A stretch of DNA of 6,143 bases. It comes from Bacillota bacterium. GTDB taxonomy: Bacteria; Bacillota; Clostridia; Oscillospirales; Acutalibacteraceae. The translations under genes were made by a program, and so were the position numbers. Positions 5,361 to 6,143 of the stretch are shown piece by piece. Under the pieces are notes generated by a model. It ran no database searches, was not told the origin of the DNA, and worked only from the letters and a program-made list of their open reading frames with translations. Location of the stretch: assembly GCA_009786275.1 (NCBI GenBank), contig WQTL01000363.1, positions 1 through 6,143 of the forward strand, given 5' to 3'. Each line of letters begins with the position of its first letter. Position 1 is the stretch's first letter.

Positions 5361-6143
5361 CTATTTTATCACGATCTCCGCCCCGGCCGCGGCGTCCTTC
5401 ACGGCGACCCACAGAGCCCCCTCCGCCATGCAATAGCCGGTAGTCTGGGTTTTCAGCTGCGCCAGGGAGCCTGCCTTCGCCAGGGCCGTGCCGTTCAGGC
5501 TCACCTGCGCGGGCTCGGCGGCGCCGTAGACGCGCCACAGCAACGCGCGCGGCGTGGCCGTGCTCTTCAGGGTGAGGCCGCCGCCCATCGTGTAGGAGAG
5601 CGTCGAGCCCCGCATGCCCTCCTCATAGAGGCCGAAGCTGTTGCCGCCCTTGGTGGGGTAGACCCGCACGGTGGTAAATTCGCCGTCCAGGTCGTCCATG
5701 GGGAGGATCGCGCCGTTGCGGATGAAGGCCGGCGCCTCCTCATAGGGGAAGTGGAGCTTTTTGATGCCGCCGCCCTTGTAGGTCTTGGATTCGTCGAATA
5801 GGTAGATCCATTCGTCGCCCAGGGGGAAATAAACGGTGCGCGTGTTGTCGGCGCTTTCCTGATAGAACGGCGCCACGAGGAGCTCGTCGCCCAGCATGTA
5901 CTGGTAGGGCACGCCGAACTGCGGGCGCATGGTGGGCTGGCCCTGCTCGTAGGAGTACATCACCTGGCTGCTGATGTAGGGGATCAGCTCGTAGTGCAGC
6001 CCGGTGAATTTTTTGTAGACCGCCACGGTCTCGTCGTCGTAGAGCCAGGGGCGGTGGTATTGGCCGCCGCCGCCGTTGAGCATCACGGGGCTGAAGGCAC
6101 CCAGCTGCGCCCAGCGGATGAAGATATCCTTCACCGGCTCGTC
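5361..6143 (-). CDS. Glycoside hydrolase family 31, C-terminal part (5' partial)
   Basis: The frame is open to the right edge on the minus strand; 260 residues plus the TAG stop are visible, and the N-terminal half lies beyond base 6143. DEPVKDIFIRWAQLGAFSPVM (from residue 1) is the end of the GH31 barrel, followed by a GGGGQYHRPW loop (24-33), the helix KKFTGLHYELIPYISSQVM (44-62), and YMLGDELLVAPFYQ (82-95) leading into the proximal beta-sandwich with PLGDEWIYLFD (107-117) and APAFIRNGAILPM (137-149). Residues after about 150 form the distal all-beta domain. The family cleaves alpha-linked glycosides such as alpha-glucosides and alpha-xylosides with retention. The catalytic Asp nucleophile and acid/base residues lie upstream and cannot be checked, and neither can a signal peptide. 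The C-terminus looks complete. No convincing terminator follows the stop. Confidence 0.93.
   Translation of the reverse strand, partial: DEPVKDIFIRWAQLGAFSPVMLNGGGGQYHRPWLYDDETVAVYKKFTGLHYELIPYISSQVMYSYEQGQPTMRPQFGVPYQYMLGDELLVAPFYQESADNTRTVYFPLGDEWIYLFDESKTYKGGGIKKLHFPYEEAPAFIRNGAILPMDDLDGEFTTVRVYPTKGGNSFGLYEEGMRGSTLSYTMGGGLTLKSTATPRALLWRVYGAAEPAQVSLNGTALAKAGSLAQLKTQTTGYCMAEGALWVAVKDAAAGAEIVIK

Noticed and set aside
5141..5443. Plus-strand open frame of 100 codons across the transposase remnant and the GH31 3' end
   Set aside because: It runs antisense to both the IS30 remnant and the GH31 gene, has no ribosome binding site and shows no recognisable motif.

Overview
The window looks like chromosomal DNA of a GC-rich, anaerobic Bacillota (class Clostridia, probably a gut lineage). 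This is inferred from an oxygen-sensitive Fe-S/flavin reductase of a type common in anaerobes, an ABC-2 exporter trio typical of Bacillota, TTGACA/TATAAT promoters with extended -10 elements, strong GGAGG-type ribosome binding sites, a CCA-encoding tRNA-Tyr and an IS30-type transposase fossil. No species can be named from this sequence.

Layout from left to right. Bases 3-1616 (+) hold most of a multidomain NADH:flavin oxidoreductase (old yellow enzyme barrel, Fe-S cluster, FAD/NAD(P) domains), cut off at its N-terminus by the window edge. It runs tail to tail into a minus-strand three-gene ABC transporter operon, overlapping its last gene by 20 bp. Read 5' to 3' on the minus strand, the operon is a near-consensus promoter (4076-4048), an ATPase (4012-3218), permease 1 (3174-2377) and permease 2 (2373-1597). 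A two-hairpin palindromic element fills the gap between ATPase and permease 1. Upstream, a strong intrinsic terminator (4177-4141, minus) insulates the operon from the preceding minus-strand unit. That unit is a tRNA-Tyr(GTA) gene with its own strong promoter, followed after 44 bp by a gene for a small exported protein of unknown function with a His...Asn-Cys pattern suggestive of a permuted NlpC/P60-like fold.

Between the tRNA promoter and the right-hand gene (5078-5304) lies a decayed IS30-family transposase. Its C-terminus is well preserved but the catalytic core is missing, apparently through an internal, frame-breaking deletion. The right end (5361-6143, minus) is the C-terminal 260 residues of a glycoside hydrolase family 31 enzyme whose catalytic half lies outside the window.

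The only clear functional module is the ABC exporter: one ATPase and two different 6-TM permeases, presumably a heterodimeric membrane pore driven by an ATPase dimer. The flavin reductase, GH31 enzyme and exported protein show no sequence-level link to it or to each other. I saw no CRISPR array, phage module, toxin-antitoxin pair or defence cassette. The items most worth checking are the uncharacterised exported protein behind the tRNA, the transposase fossil, the intercistronic hairpin element and the variant Fe-S motif in the reductase.
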